Assembly (NCBI GenBank): GCA_937911865.1
Contig: CALDSK010000237.1
Coordinates: 1 to 64,000 of the forward strand
Direction of reading: 5' to 3'
Source of the DNA: an uncultured Synechococcus sp.
Lineage (GTDB): Bacteria > Cyanobacteriota > Cyanobacteriia > Phormidesmidales > Phormidesmidaceae
Length of the DNA stretch: 64,000 nt
Positions 24,711 to 33,329 of this stretch are shown here, piece after piece. The translations under genes were made by a program, and so were the position numbers. The notes below the pieces were generated by a model. It searched no databases and was not told the origin of the DNA. It saw nothing but the letters and a program-made list of their open reading frames with translations. Numbering within the stretch: position 1 is the stretch's first letter; the number at the start of each line of letters is the position of its first letter.

Positions 24711-25064
24711 ATGAAATTATTTCGCCGAGCGTCCAAACGTGCCCCTCACCTTCCTAGTGATGCAGAGCTTGCTAGCTTCGAAGGCGAACTGAAAGAAACG
24801 GCTGATGAGTTTTTGTTGCTGCGCGATCGCTTTTTTGCCATCCGCCGTGCCAAGGCCAAGTACGAACAAATCACCGCGAGCGACTTGAGCCGTCTACCTG
24901 CCGAAGAACTTGCACAAATGCAAGACCGGGTAGAAGCGCTCAAAGTAACCTTAGAAAGCCAGCTCCTTTCCTGGCGTGAAGTGCAAGAGCCCTTTTGGCA
25001 AGTTGTTCGCTTTGTAGGGCTAGGATTAGTGATTGGCTGGTTTCTGCACAAGTATCTTGGCTAA
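24711..25064 (+). CDS. Small coiled-coil protein with C-terminal membrane anchor
   Basis: The 117-residue protein has a basic start (MKLFRRASKRAP), a charged helical region (about 18-88) compatible with a coiled coil, and a C-terminal transmembrane segment (about 97-113, VVRFVGLGLVIGWFLHKYLG). A cytoplasmic helix anchored in a membrane by its tail is predicted. The gene lies 112 bp before asnS. The function is unknown; proteins of this type are common in cyanobacteria. Confidence 0.65.
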   Translation: MKLFRRASKRAPHLPSDAELASFEGELKETADEFLLLRDRFFAIRRAKAKYEQITASDLSRLPAEELAQMQDRVEALKVTLESQLLSWREVQEPFWQVVRFVGLGLVIGWFLHKYLG

Positions 25065-25089
25065 ATCATCTGGCCTGCAATAGTCCAGC

Positions 25090-25119
25090 TTGAAATCATC
25101 TCGTTTGAAATCCTCTCGC
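25090..25119. repeat. 15-bp duplication before asnS
   Basis: TTGAAATCATCTCGT is followed by TTGAAATCCTCTCGC and a partial third copy. Translated in the asnS frame it would give KSSRLKSSRL, which explains the spurious upstream extension of that frame. Confidence 0.85.
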
Positions 25120-25176
25120 TTAAATAGTCCGTCATCCCTCCTTTCCTTATTAATCACGTCTCATAACGCTACTTTC

Positions 25177-26583
25177 ATGGCCACGACCCAGCGCATTAAG
25201 CAGATCCTGACAGCAGGGCAGCCCGGTGAAAACCTGACTATTCAAGGTTGGGTTAGAACGAAGCGGGCCTCCAAGAAGTTCACCTTTATTGAAGTGAACG
25301 ACGGCTCTTCAATGAACGGCCTGCAGGTGATCGCCTCCGAAGATATTCCTGATTACGCCGCTCAGATGGAGCGTATCGGAACTGGCGCATCGGTTGAAAT
25401 TAGCGGTCAGCTGGCCGAATCACCCGGCAAAGGTCAGCGGGTAGAATTACAGGCTGAGACCATTGAGGTGTTTGGTGAGTCCGACGGCGAAACCTATCCG
25501 CTGCAAAAGAAGCGCCACTCTTTTGAGTTTTTGCGCTCTATCGGCCACTTGCGCAGCCGCACTAATACGCTGGGCGCAGTCTTTCGGGTCCGAGATGCCT
25601 GTGCTAAGGCGATTCATGAATTTTTTAGCGATCGCGATTTTCTGTGGATGCACACCCCTATCCTTACAGCTAGCGACTGCGAGGGCGCAGGTGAAATGTT
25701 CACCGTTACCCGATTCAATCTCGACAGCATTCCAACTGACGCTGCGGGCAAAGCTGACTACAGCCAGGACTTTTTTGGCAAGCCTGCTTATCTCACTGTC
25801 AGCGGCCAGCTCGAAGCTGAAATTATGGCCATGGCCTTTAGCAATGTCTATACCTTTGGCCCCACCTTTCGCGCCGAGAACTCCAACACCGCTCGCCACC
25901 TAGCTGAGTTCTGGATGGTGGAGCCAGAAATGGCTTTCTGCAATCTGGAAGGCAACATGGACCTAGCCGAGGCTTTCCTCAAACATGTCTTTACCCGCGT
26001 TCTAGAAACCTGCGCCGATGATATGGCGTTCTTTAACAAGCGGATTGACGATACCGTATTGGCGACTGCCAACAACATCATCAACAGCGACTTTGAGCGA
26101 ATTACCTACACCGAAGCGATTCGTCTTTTGACAAAAGCCATCGACAGCGGCGACAAAACGTTCGAATATCCGGTCAGCTGGGGGATTGACCTACAGTCTG
26201 AGCACGAACGCTACCTGGCAGAAGAACTGTTCAAAAAGCCGGTGATTGTGACTGACTACCCAGCTGAGATTAAAGCCTTTTACATGCGCCTAAATGACGA
26301 TGGTAAAACCGTTGCGGCTATGGACGTACTGGCGCCTCGCATCGGCGAAATCATTGGCGGTGCCCAAAGAGAAGAGCGTCTGGATGTGCTCGAACGGCGG
26401 ATTGAAGCGGCTAGCCTACCCAAAGAAGACTACTGGTGGTACCTAGACTTGCGCCGTTACGGTACCGTTCCTCATGCCGGGTTTGGTCTGGGCTTTGAGC
26501 GGCTGGTTCAATTTATGACTGGGATGGCTAATATCCGCGATGTTATTCCCTTTCCTCGCACCCCAGACAATCTAGATTTTTAG
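25177..26583 (+). CDS. asnS: Asparaginyl-tRNA synthetase
   Basis: The 468-residue class IIb synthetase joins asparagine to tRNA(Asn). An N-terminal OB-fold anticodon-binding domain (about 15-110, IQGWVRTKRASKKFTFIEVNDG) precedes the catalytic core, with motif 2 (TFRAENSNTARHLAEFWMVEPE region, about 225-250) and motif 3 (GFGLGFERLVQFMTG, about 435-450). Choice of AsnRS over AspRS rests on that motif 2 sequence, typical of bacterial AsnS. The ATG at 25177 gives the usual length; the longer frame starts at a TTG inside a short repeat. The presence of asnS indicates direct Asn-tRNA formation. Confidence 0.95.
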   Translation: MATTQRIKQILTAGQPGENLTIQGWVRTKRASKKFTFIEVNDGSSMNGLQVIASEDIPDYAAQMERIGTGASVEISGQLAESPGKGQRVELQAETIEVFGESDGETYPLQKKRHSFEFLRSIGHLRSRTNTLGAVFRVRDACAKAIHEFFSDRDFLWMHTPILTASDCEGAGEMFTVTRFNLDSIPTDAAGKADYSQDFFGKPAYLTVSGQLEAEIMAMAFSNVYTFGPTFRAENSNTARHLAEFWMVEPEMAFCNLEGNMDLAEAFLKHVFTRVLETCADDMAFFNKRIDDTVLATANNIINSDFERITYTEAIRLLTKAIDSGDKTFEYPVSWGIDLQSEHERYLAEELFKKPVIVTDYPAEIKAFYMRLNDDGKTVAAMDVLAPRIGEIIGGAQREERLDVLERRIEAASLPKEDYWWYLDLRRYGTVPHAGFGLGFERLVQFMTGMANIRDVIPFPRTPDNLDF

Positions 26584-26697
26584 GCAGCTTCAGGCGGCGT
26601 AACAGGAAATACATAAACTTGTTGGATTATTGCCAATAGCCCTTATTCTTAATGTCATTGGCTAGTTGCGCTAATCTCCCCTGGCGATATAACTCCC

Positions 26698-27336
26698 ATG
26701 CCCCCCAAAATTCTCGCCATTTTTAACGGCAAAGGCGGTGTTGGTAAAACCACCACCGCTGTCAATCTTGCTGCTATCTTCGCTGAAACCCAAACTGTAC
26801 TTCTGGTCGATGCCGACACGCAAGGATCTGCTAGCTGGTGGGCCGATCGCACCGATAGCACTATCGGATTTGACGTCAGCAAAGAAACCAATCCGGCATT
26901 GCTTGGTAAACTAAAGAAGATAGAAAACTACGATTTGATCGTTGTCGATACTCCACCTGCGCTTAGCTCTGAAGCACTGGCTGCGGTAATTCCTATCGCT
27001 GACTGTCTGCTGCTGCCGACGCCACCCGCTCCGATGGACATTGCTGCGCTCGTGCAAGCGGTCAAACAGGCCATTGTGCCCTCGGGTGTGATGCACCGCG
27101 TACTGCTTACTAAGGTAGACTCACGCAGTCTGGGCGAAGCGCTAGAGGCGCAAAATATGCTAATGGAATTAGAGATTCCCGCCTGCGAATCTTTTGTAAG
27201 GACCTACAAGGCGCACGAGCGAGCCGCGCTTGAGGGGGTTGCGATTACTCAACTCACTGGGAAAACGGTAGAAGAAGCAAAAGCCGACTACATCAGAGTT
27301 GCTGACGAAATTCAAACCGACTGGGAAGACTCATGA
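26698..27336 (+). CDS. mcdA: ParA/MinD-type ATPase, candidate McdA (carboxysome positioning)
   Basis: The 212-residue ATPase has a deviant Walker A motif KGGVGKTTT (signature Lys and catalytic Lys both present, residues 11-19), Walker A' DADTQGSASWW and a Walker B-like VVDTPPA. It has no DNA-binding N-terminal domain, so it is a minimal ParA. Such ATPases bind DNA non-specifically when ATP-loaded and position a cargo through a partner protein. The partner is most likely the coiled-coil protein encoded immediately downstream with a 4-bp overlap. The pair resembles McdA/McdB of the type that keeps the signature lysine. An orphan ParA for another cargo (pili, chemosensory arrays) remains possible. 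Confidence 0.7.
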   Translation: MPPKILAIFNGKGGVGKTTTAVNLAAIFAETQTVLLVDADTQGSASWWADRTDSTIGFDVSKETNPALLGKLKKIENYDLIVVDTPPALSSEALAAVIPIADCLLLPTPPAPMDIAALVQAVKQAIVPSGVMHRVLLTKVDSRSLGEALEAQNMLMELEIPACESFVRTYKAHERAALEGVAITQLTGKTVEEAKADYIRVADEIQTDWEDS

Positions 27337-28073
27337 CCAAAAAGCGGATTGCCGATCTCCTAAAAGAAGAAGTCGAAAAAGAAGAGGTAGAAACCCCTGC
27401 TTCAACGTCTAGTAGTGCAGGTGCCAGCAGTAAGAAAACTACCAGCGCCAGGACCCGCAAGCGTTCGTCTGCTAAAGCTACAGGTACTAAAACTGCTGAC
27501 GCTCCTGCCAAAACAACCCAGTCTGCGGCTACAAAATCGACGTCTGCCAAGACGACTAAAGCCAGCGCTAAAAAAGCATCTGCGCCTGATGCTGCTTTGA
27601 AAAAGAAAGTAGCATCATTAGAAAGCGCACTAGCCAAATCGACTGACCAGATCGCTGCGTTGCAAGAAGATGTTGAGACCCATCAAAGCAGAATTTTTGA
27701 GCTGAAAGACAGTCTCGAAAAAGCGGAAGCGACGACTCAGGAGGCCCAAAGTGCCACTGAACAAAAAGAAGCTGAGCTCAAAAAGCTAGCCGCAGAGCTA
27801 GAAGAGGCAAAACAAACTATCTTGAAGCTGAGTGCTAACCGTCAGGCGGATGCCTCAGCTGAAGCCAATGCCGACAAGCCGGCTAGCAACAAGCCAGCTA
27901 GCAGCAAGGCTGCTAGTAATAAGCCAGCGAAGAAAACGGCTAGCGGTCTGAGCGTACGTAGACCTTACTCCAGCTACAAGTCTATTCCTGAATATGCCAT
28001 TCAGCGAGGAACGCCAGCGGGCGGACAAAACAACAGCATGTTGAATGATGACGATATTGGTTGGGTTGACTAG
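27333..28073 (+). CDS. mcdB: Disordered/coiled-coil ParA partner, candidate McdB
   Basis: The 246-residue protein has a basic start (MTKKRIADLLKEEVEKEE), a Ser/Thr/Ala/Lys-rich disordered stretch (about 20-90), a coiled coil (about 90-170), a second Ala/Lys/Ser-rich stretch (about 172-208, with SNKPA-like repeats) and a conserved-looking tail RRPYSSYKSIPEYAIQRG ending in DDIGWVD. A tryptophan within the last four residues is a hallmark reported for McdB proteins, the adaptors that link McdA to carboxysomes. The ATG overlaps the ParA stop, implying coupled translation. No DNA-binding motif is seen, which argues against a ParB. Confidence 0.6.
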   Translation: MTKKRIADLLKEEVEKEEVETPASTSSSAGASSKKTTSARTRKRSSAKATGTKTADAPAKTTQSAATKSTSAKTTKASAKKASAPDAALKKKVASLESALAKSTDQIAALQEDVETHQSRIFELKDSLEKAEATTQEAQSATEQKEAELKKLAAELEEAKQTILKLSANRQADASAEANADKPASNKPASSKAASNKPAKKTASGLSVRRPYSSYKSIPEYAIQRGTPAGGQNNSMLNDDDIGWVD

Positions 28074-28126
28074 CGAGCGCTTTTCCAAAGGCTTCGCGAT
28101 TTCTATACTCTTTACGACTTAGCCTC

Positions 28127-29056
28127 ATGACTTCAGATTTTGAGCAGACGCCACCAGAGAATGTATCCGCTGAAGCAGAACGCTCAGCAGGCGCAGCCAC
28201 TGAAAAGGCTATACCTGCGGCGCCCTCTTCGGTTACGTCTAAGGGCGCTGACAATAGTAGCGCCAAGTGGTGGATGTTAGGGCTAGGACTATTGGGTTTG
28301 ATCACGGTAGGTGCCGCGCTGCTATTAGCCAATCGGGCGGTACCTGACGGGGCAACTGTCGTACCCTCTGACGCCGCGCCCGAAGATGTCGCCGCTGCGC
28401 CTGAATCTGCGGCTCCTGAAGCTGCTACTCCCGAAGAACAGCCCGAAGATGAAGCAGCGGCTCGCGCAGAGTGGGAAGCGCAGATGCAGCGAATTAATGC
28501 GGTGGTAGGCTCAGGCGATAGAGCTGCTCTGATTGGCGATTCTCCAACGAAAGGCCCGGCAGATGCGCCGGTTGTTCTGGTTAAGTTTTCAGACTTTGAG
28601 TGTCCTTACTGTGCGATCGCTGCTGCTGAGATGAAAGCGTTTACCGACAGTCGCGAAGACGACGTGCTGTATGTATACAAGCATTTCCCCTTGGTGAGCA
28701 TTCACCCGGAAGCGGTTCCTGCGGCTAAAGCAACCTGGGCGGCTGCGCAGCAAGACCAGTTTTGGATATATCACGATGGGCTGTTTGCCTTTCAAGATCA
28801 GCTAGGCGAGGACTATTACGTGTCCCTTGCTGAACAGATTGGGTTGGATATTGAGCAGTTTAATCGCGATCGCAATAGCCCTGAGGCCGACGCAGCCGTT
28901 GCCCAAGACGCTGAACTGTCTCAGCAGCTGGGACTGAGAGGAACCCCTAGCTTCTTGATGACAAACATGAGCGACAGCTTTTTACTGCCTGGCGGGGCCC
29001 CGTTAGAATATTTTGAAGAGGCCACAGATCGGCTGATGGCTGCTGCTGAAGAGTGA
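28127..29056 (+). CDS. DsbA-like thioredoxin-fold protein, membrane-anchored
   Basis: A charged N-terminal tail of about 45 residues precedes a transmembrane helix (about 48-69), an Ala/Pro/Glu-rich linker (about 80-112) and a DsbA-type thioredoxin domain with active site CPYC (Cys159, Cys162) and the cis-Pro in GTPSFLM (about 272-277). FSDFECPYC and the YKHFPL segment are typical of the DSBA/Fe-S-type oxidoreductases found outside proteobacteria. The catalytic domain should be periplasmic or luminal and make or exchange disulfides. It lies 53 bp after the McdB-like gene but is functionally unrelated as far as can be seen. Confidence 0.85.
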   Translation: MTSDFEQTPPENVSAEAERSAGAATEKAIPAAPSSVTSKGADNSSAKWWMLGLGLLGLITVGAALLLANRAVPDGATVVPSDAAPEDVAAAPESAAPEAATPEEQPEDEAAARAEWEAQMQRINAVVGSGDRAALIGDSPTKGPADAPVVLVKFSDFECPYCAIAAAEMKAFTDSREDDVLYVYKHFPLVSIHPEAVPAAKATWAAAQQDQFWIYHDGLFAFQDQLGEDYYVSLAEQIGLDIEQFNRDRNSPEADAAVAQDAELSQQLGLRGTPSFLMTNMSDSFLLPGGAPLEYFEEATDRLMAAAEE

Positions 29057-29156
29057 AGCCGTTTGAATGCCAGCATGTTGATATCCGGAAATAAACCTAT
29101 GTTGTTTCGAACCTTTTCTTGGTAGTGTGACCATACAATTCCAGCGGTAGAGATTC

Positions 29157-30083
29157 ATGGCATATGATTCAAAAACCTACGGCCAAAGCCCGTTTGGGAA
29201 CCCCAAAAAGCCAAGCGGATCTGAGAATGCTGCTGAGAACAGCGGTCAGGCAAAAAGTGTCCCAAATGCAGGCTTTAGCCCGACCCAGCTACCGATTGAT
29301 GATGGTCTAGATAAAGGCCCCGGCGAGATAGCCTCTGCGCCTGTTAAAAAAACAAGTCCCGCTTCGACGCTGCCAAATAGTGTGGCAGAGGCGCCTCCAT
29401 CTACTTTCCCAAAATCGCTTCAGCCCAATATTCCGCCCGCAGTGAGTCGCCTGGCAGGCCGGCTAGGACTAGGTAAATCGCCGTTGGATGGCCAATCAGC
29501 CACCGGTAGTGAGCCTACTTCTGCCCGCAAGTCTAGAACGACGACTAAAACAGCCACCAAACCGACTGCCAAATCAGCGTCTAAATCGACCCGAAAGAGT
29601 AAGAAAACGAAGGCGGCAGAAGCGGCCAGGGCAGAAGCGGAAGCAGCAGAAGCTGCGATCGCTCGTCGGTTTCAGATAGAGGATCGCAATGCCTATCTTT
29701 CTTTGCTCTACAAAACAGGCATATCGTTTCTAATCTGGGCGGTACTGCGGCTATCGCGCCAGGAGTTTTCTGAAGATGCCGACGCGGTTATTAATATCAT
29801 CATTCATCCGCTGCTCATTTCATCGGTAGCGCTGATAGCGGTCGTTGCGATGACTTTCTGGCTGCGCTATTTACTCAACGATTTGGCACAGCATACCCGG
29901 CAGCTCAGTACGGATGCTGAAGAAACGAGTGGTAAAAACTACCGGCCCACGTTAGACATCGTCGGTGACGCTCTGGAATACAATCCGGCACTTCGCAAGA
30001 ACCTAGCGCTGTTCTGGCATGCGGCCTCAATTCTTATCTGTACATTGATCAGCTATCTAATTACCAGCACGCTGCTGCCGTAG
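29157..30083 (+). CDS. Two-TM protein with long disordered N-terminal region
   Basis: The 308-residue protein has a disordered, Ser/Pro/Lys-rich N-terminal half. It includes a histone-like segment (about 120-160, repeated KSA/KST/TKTA units) followed by an Ala/Glu-rich helix (AEAARAEAEAAEAAIA). The C-terminal half has two or three transmembrane helices (about 183-197, 216-237 and 284-306) with a soluble loop between. The family is not recognised. The long basic tail would be cytoplasmic and could contact nucleic acid or acidic partners. It follows the DsbA-like gene by 100 bp on the same strand. Confidence 0.65.
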   Translation: MAYDSKTYGQSPFGNPKKPSGSENAAENSGQAKSVPNAGFSPTQLPIDDGLDKGPGEIASAPVKKTSPASTLPNSVAEAPPSTFPKSLQPNIPPAVSRLAGRLGLGKSPLDGQSATGSEPTSARKSRTTTKTATKPTAKSASKSTRKSKKTKAAEAARAEAEAAEAAIARRFQIEDRNAYLSLLYKTGISFLIWAVLRLSRQEFSEDADAVINIIIHPLLISSVALIAVVAMTFWLRYLLNDLAQHTRQLSTDAEETSGKNYRPTLDIVGDALEYNPALRKNLALFWHAASILICTLISYLITSTLLP

Positions 30084-30154
30084 GTTGGTTCCTCATTTTT
30101 GCCTATAAACCTAGCGCTACCAGCTTTGAACTCCTTAGTCAGTGCTATTAAGCG

Positions 30155-30370
30155 CTACATAACCTGTTCCAACGACATTTCTCTAATCATGGTGCGGCGC
30201 TCGTGCAAATATTGATGCGTTTCAACGCGCTCCGGTGCAGACAGCATAACTTTGTTCTCGACTCTTTTAAGCAAAAGTCTGACCTGTTCACCCGGTGATA
30301 CCCGCTGTAAGTAATAAGCAGGCGTTTCTTCAATTACTGACCATATCGTCCGAAGCAGTCCAGCATCCAT
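30155..30370 (-). CDS. Small conserved-looking protein, 71 residues
   Basis: A strong Shine-Dalgarno (GGGGAGG, 5 nt before the ATG) supports this short gene. The product is soluble and helical, with SVIEETPAYYLQRVSPGEQV in the first half and basic HERRTMIREMSLEQVM at the end. It has no cysteine pairs or membrane segment and the family is not recognised. It lies between the two-TM protein gene and hslO. Confidence 0.65.
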   Translation of the reverse strand: MDAGLLRTIWSVIEETPAYYLQRVSPGEQVRLLLKRVENKVMLSAPERVETHQYLHERRTMIREMSLEQVM

Positions 30371-30516
30371 AGATACCTCCCCATAGATGTCTTCGTAATA
30401 AATGTCTCCGTAGAGTCTTCATTCCCTACGCTCACCATAACGCGTTTCTTTATAATTCCTTAAGGTTATGACAAAAAGACACGATAGTGAGAGAGCCTGC
30501 TCAGTTATGGTTTGGG

Positions 30517-31425
30517 TTACTTTGCTTTAGATTGCTCTGCTTTAAGCTCTTCAATCAGCGCTTGCAGGTGTTGGCTGTCCGCCCGATAGACTTCGTTACA
30601 AAAGTGACAAATGGCTTCAGCTCCGTCATCGACTTTGATCATATCGGCGAGTTCTTCAGTGCCTAGAAGCTTAAGTGCGCCTAACATGCGATCGCGATTA
30701 CACCGGCAGCTAAACTGCACTAGCTGAGATCCCGGTAGCATCTCTAGGCCCATATCGCCTACTAGCTCATCAATCATCTGCGGCAGCGTCTTGCCTTCTT
30801 TCAGCATAGGCGTAAACCCGCTGAGTGAGCCTAATCTAGACTCCAGCTGCGAAATCAGCACTTCGTCTCTAGCTGCTTTAGGCAGCACCTGTAGCAGCAG
30901 CCCACCTGCGGCTTCTACACCGTCTGCGCCGACAAAAACGCCTAGCACTAGCGCCGATGGCGTCTGCTCAGAGCTGGCCAAATAATGCGTCAAGTCATCA
31001 CCAATTTCACCTGTGACCAGCTCTACCGTGCTGGAATAGGGGTAGCCGTGGCCGACATCTCTAACTACATATATGTAACCTTCTTTGCCGACGGCCGCGC
31101 CGACATCTAGCTTGCCATCAACATTCGGCGGCAGTTCTATTTTCGGATTTTCTACATAGCCTCGCACGGTGCCGTCGAGTCCCGCGTCCACCATCAGCCC
31201 ACCTAGCGGACCGCTGCCTTTCACGCGAATATTCACTCGCGATTCAGGCTTTTTCATACTCGATACCAGCAGCAGTCCGGCTGTCATCGCTCTACCTAAG
31301 GCCGCAGTCGCTACGTATGAAAGCTCGTGACGATTGCGGGCTACTTCTACCAGGCGAGTTGTGGTAACGCCCACTACACGGATGCCGCCATCTGCCGCCA
31401 CCGCTCGAATTAACTGATCTGCCAT
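30517..31425 (-). CDS. hslO: Redox-regulated chaperone Hsp33
   Basis: The 302-residue protein matches Hsp33 over its length. The C-terminal redox switch CRC...CHFC (CxC and CxxC about 30 residues apart, near residues 248-283) binds zinc when reduced and forms disulfides on oxidation, which activates the holdase. The N-terminal core carries RAVAADGGIRVVGV and GRAMTAGLLL. The ATG at 31425 is chosen because the upstream frame consists of a duplicated QQKF element. It acts in the cytoplasm to protect unfolding proteins under oxidative stress. It lies on the minus strand downstream of chlP, separated by a terminator. Confidence 0.95.
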   Translation of the reverse strand: MADQLIRAVAADGGIRVVGVTTTRLVEVARNRHELSYVATAALGRAMTAGLLLVSSMKKPESRVNIRVKGSGPLGGLMVDAGLDGTVRGYVENPKIELPPNVDGKLDVGAAVGKEGYIYVVRDVGHGYPYSSTVELVTGEIGDDLTHYLASSEQTPSALVLGVFVGADGVEAAGGLLLQVLPKAARDEVLISQLESRLGSLSGFTPMLKEGKTLPQMIDELVGDMGLEMLPGSQLVQFSCRCNRDRMLGALKLLGTEELADMIKVDDGAEAICHFCNEVYRADSQHLQALIEELKAEQSKAK

Positions 31426-31668
31426 GTGCTCTTTTACTGCGAATTTTTGCTGCGGGAATTTTTGCTGTGACAAGCGTCCTAACGCATTTGGACACTTGCG
31501 GATTAAGTTGCTTTGTCTGCTATCGCTACTTGAAGTGCATCGAAGCAGCTCAACAAAAGTTTTGTGAGTGCTGTGGTTTTTATTGTATCGTTCTCGCCGC
31601 TAGCGGTGCGAATCTGGCCATATCTAAGAAATAGCGCCCAAGAAATGGTGCCTGAGAAATGGCAAAAA

Positions 31669-31698
31669 AAGCGTCTCTTGAGTGAACAAGAGACGCTT
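31669..31698 (-). terminator. Rho-independent terminator of chlP
   Basis: AAGCGTCTCTTG and CAAGAGACGCTT pair perfectly (12 bp, 6-nt loop). Read on the minus strand the stem is followed by a run of seven T residues including its last two bases, the classical arrangement, 113 bp after the chlP stop. Confidence 0.9.
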
Positions 31699-31774
31699 AA
31701 GACAAAGAGAAGGACGTGCCTCGATTACAGAGGCAATATTATAACCGAGTAGGATTCTTGCAGACTGCCCTTAG

Positions 31775-31813
31775 CAGTTTTTGGCTGCAGTTTTTGGCTG
31801 CAGCTTTTGGCTA
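31775..31813. repeat. Three 13-bp units overlapping the chlP stop codon
   Basis: CAGTTTTTGGCTG occurs twice exactly, then CAGCTTTTGGCTA, whose last bases are the complement of the chlP stop codon. Confidence 0.9.
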
Positions 31814-33049
31814 GGGGGCTAGCGCGTATCCACGAAGCAAGCTGCCCACTGTTTTCGCAGTAATTTTCATCTGCGTGATGGGGTTCGCTGGTACGACGGT
31901 CTTGTACAGATAGCTATCGAAGGTGAGCTTTTGTACGTCAATATCAGAGCACATCTCTACAAAGGCTTCGCGCGAGGCGTCGCTGCGATAGAAGACGCGC
32001 TGCAAAATATCGAGCACTTTGTAAGTCAGGCCGTATTCTTTATCCCACTTTTGAATGTAGGTCTTCAGCTCAGCTTCTGTGAGGGCGCGCTCGCCGCTGT
32101 TAGAAAGCTCAACAATCGTCTCAGCGCACATCCGAGCTGACTTTGCTGCAAAGTAAATGCCTTCACCCGAAGACTTGGTGACCGTACCCGCAGCATCGCC
32201 AACCAGCGCTACGCGGCCAACAACCCGGCGAGGTCTGGGATGCTCAGGAATAGGATGCGCTTCAACCTTAATGATTTCGCCGCCTTCGATACGCTTAGCC
32301 GCGCGAGTGCGAATGCCCTTTTGCAGCTCTTTGATGCGAGCCTGATTGGGCCGCATGGTGCCAGTACCGACTGCAACGTGGTCGTACTTAGGGAAGACCC
32401 AGGCGTAGAAGTCAGGAGACACATCGTCACCAACGTACATTTCAGCCAGCTCTTCGTAGTAGGCCATTTTGTCGTCGGGGATGCGGATGCGCTCTTGGAA
32501 AGCGATCGCATAGTTATAGTCACCCGCGTCAATCGCCCGCGCCACACGGGAGTTGGCACCATCTGCGCCAATCACCATGTCTACTTTGAGGGTTTTGGCT
32601 TCGCCCTGCAACCCTTCTTTTGAGTGGTCTGCGTAGTGAAGAATGTAAGGGGCTTTGTCGTTGTCAGGCAGCTGTAGCTTGTGTACGGTGCCGTTGATAA
32701 TTTTGGTGCCGAGCTTCTCAGCTCGGTCACGCAAGAACCCATCGAGAACCTCGCGGCGACACATGCCGATGTACTCACCGTCTTTCAGCGTAGACCCAAT
32801 GTTCACCTCAACGTTAGACGGTGAAATCATTTTCATTTTGCGAACCCGACGATCGATGATCTCGGGAGGCAGGTCAAACTCATCAACCATACAGAGTGGA
32901 ATTGCGCCGCCGCAAGGTTTTGCATTGTCCAGCTTGCGTTCGAACAGGTAGGTATCGATGCCTGCCTTTACCAGTACTTCAGCTGCGGAAGATCCTGCTG
33001 GTCCACCGCCTACAACGGCTACTCGAAGTCCCAAGGGCTTATGCTCCAC
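31811..33049 (-). CDS. chlP: Geranylgeranyl diphosphate reductase
   Basis: The 412-residue flavoprotein reduces the geranylgeranyl chain to phytyl for chlorophyll and tocopherol synthesis. It has the FAD-binding GGGPAGSSAAE motif near the N-terminus, the substrate-side KPCGGAIP segment, the DGANSRVARAI motif (about 167-177) and GDAAGTVTKSSGEGI (about 275-290), all as in cyanobacterial ChlP. The start is GTG; no ATG lies close by and the flavin motif follows within 15 residues. A strong terminator follows, so it is probably a monocistronic gene with its promoter in the 33050-33229 spacer. Confidence 0.96.
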   Translation of the reverse strand: MEHKPLGLRVAVVGGGPAGSSAAEVLVKAGIDTYLFERKLDNAKPCGGAIPLCMVDEFDLPPEIIDRRVRKMKMISPSNVEVNIGSTLKDGEYIGMCRREVLDGFLRDRAEKLGTKIINGTVHKLQLPDNDKAPYILHYADHSKEGLQGEAKTLKVDMVIGADGANSRVARAIDAGDYNYAIAFQERIRIPDDKMAYYEELAEMYVGDDVSPDFYAWVFPKYDHVAVGTGTMRPNQARIKELQKGIRTRAAKRIEGGEIIKVEAHPIPEHPRPRRVVGRVALVGDAAGTVTKSSGEGIYFAAKSARMCAETIVELSNSGERALTEAELKTYIQKWDKEYGLTYKVLDILQRVFYRSDASREAFVEMCSDIDVQKLTFDSYLYKTVVPANPITQMKITAKTVGSLLRGYALAP

Positions 33050-33229
33050 GAAATAAATAATCCTATGAGAAAAATCGTATCACTCTCTCTTATGGGGGAT
33101 TGCTTACTCACTTGAATGTTAAGCACATTGAAACACTGGTTAACATTCTGCAAGAGAAATCGCCTGAATCTATCGTCAGTATTTAATCGCTATAACTTTG
33201 TCGAGTGACTCCAGGGCATTGTCTGTAGT

Positions 33230-33319
33230 AAGTGGCAGCATCTTGTTAAGTGGCAGCATCTTGTTAAGTGGCAGCATCTTGTTCTGTAACAGCTACGAGT
33301 TCTGTAACAGCTACGAACT
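33230..33319. repeat. Composite array: three plus two 18-bp units
   Basis: AAGTGGCAGCATCTTGTT occurs three times without mismatch (33230-33283), followed directly by CTGTAACAGCTACGAGTT and CTGTAACAGCTACGAACT (33284-33319). Two unrelated families share the same 18-bp period and the same phase. Confidence 0.97.
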
Positions 33320-33329
33320 GATCTGTCCG

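Noticed and set aside
25447..25899. Pair of long ORFs (both strands) inside asnS
   Set aside because: They lie wholly within a strongly supported tRNA synthetase gene, have no ribosome-binding site and no recognisable protein pattern; GC-rich codon use creates such shadows.
27333..28073. ParB-type centromere-binding protein
   Set aside because: No helix-turn-helix or ParB box is visible and no iteron-like parS array was seen nearby; the sequence is low-complexity and coiled coil.
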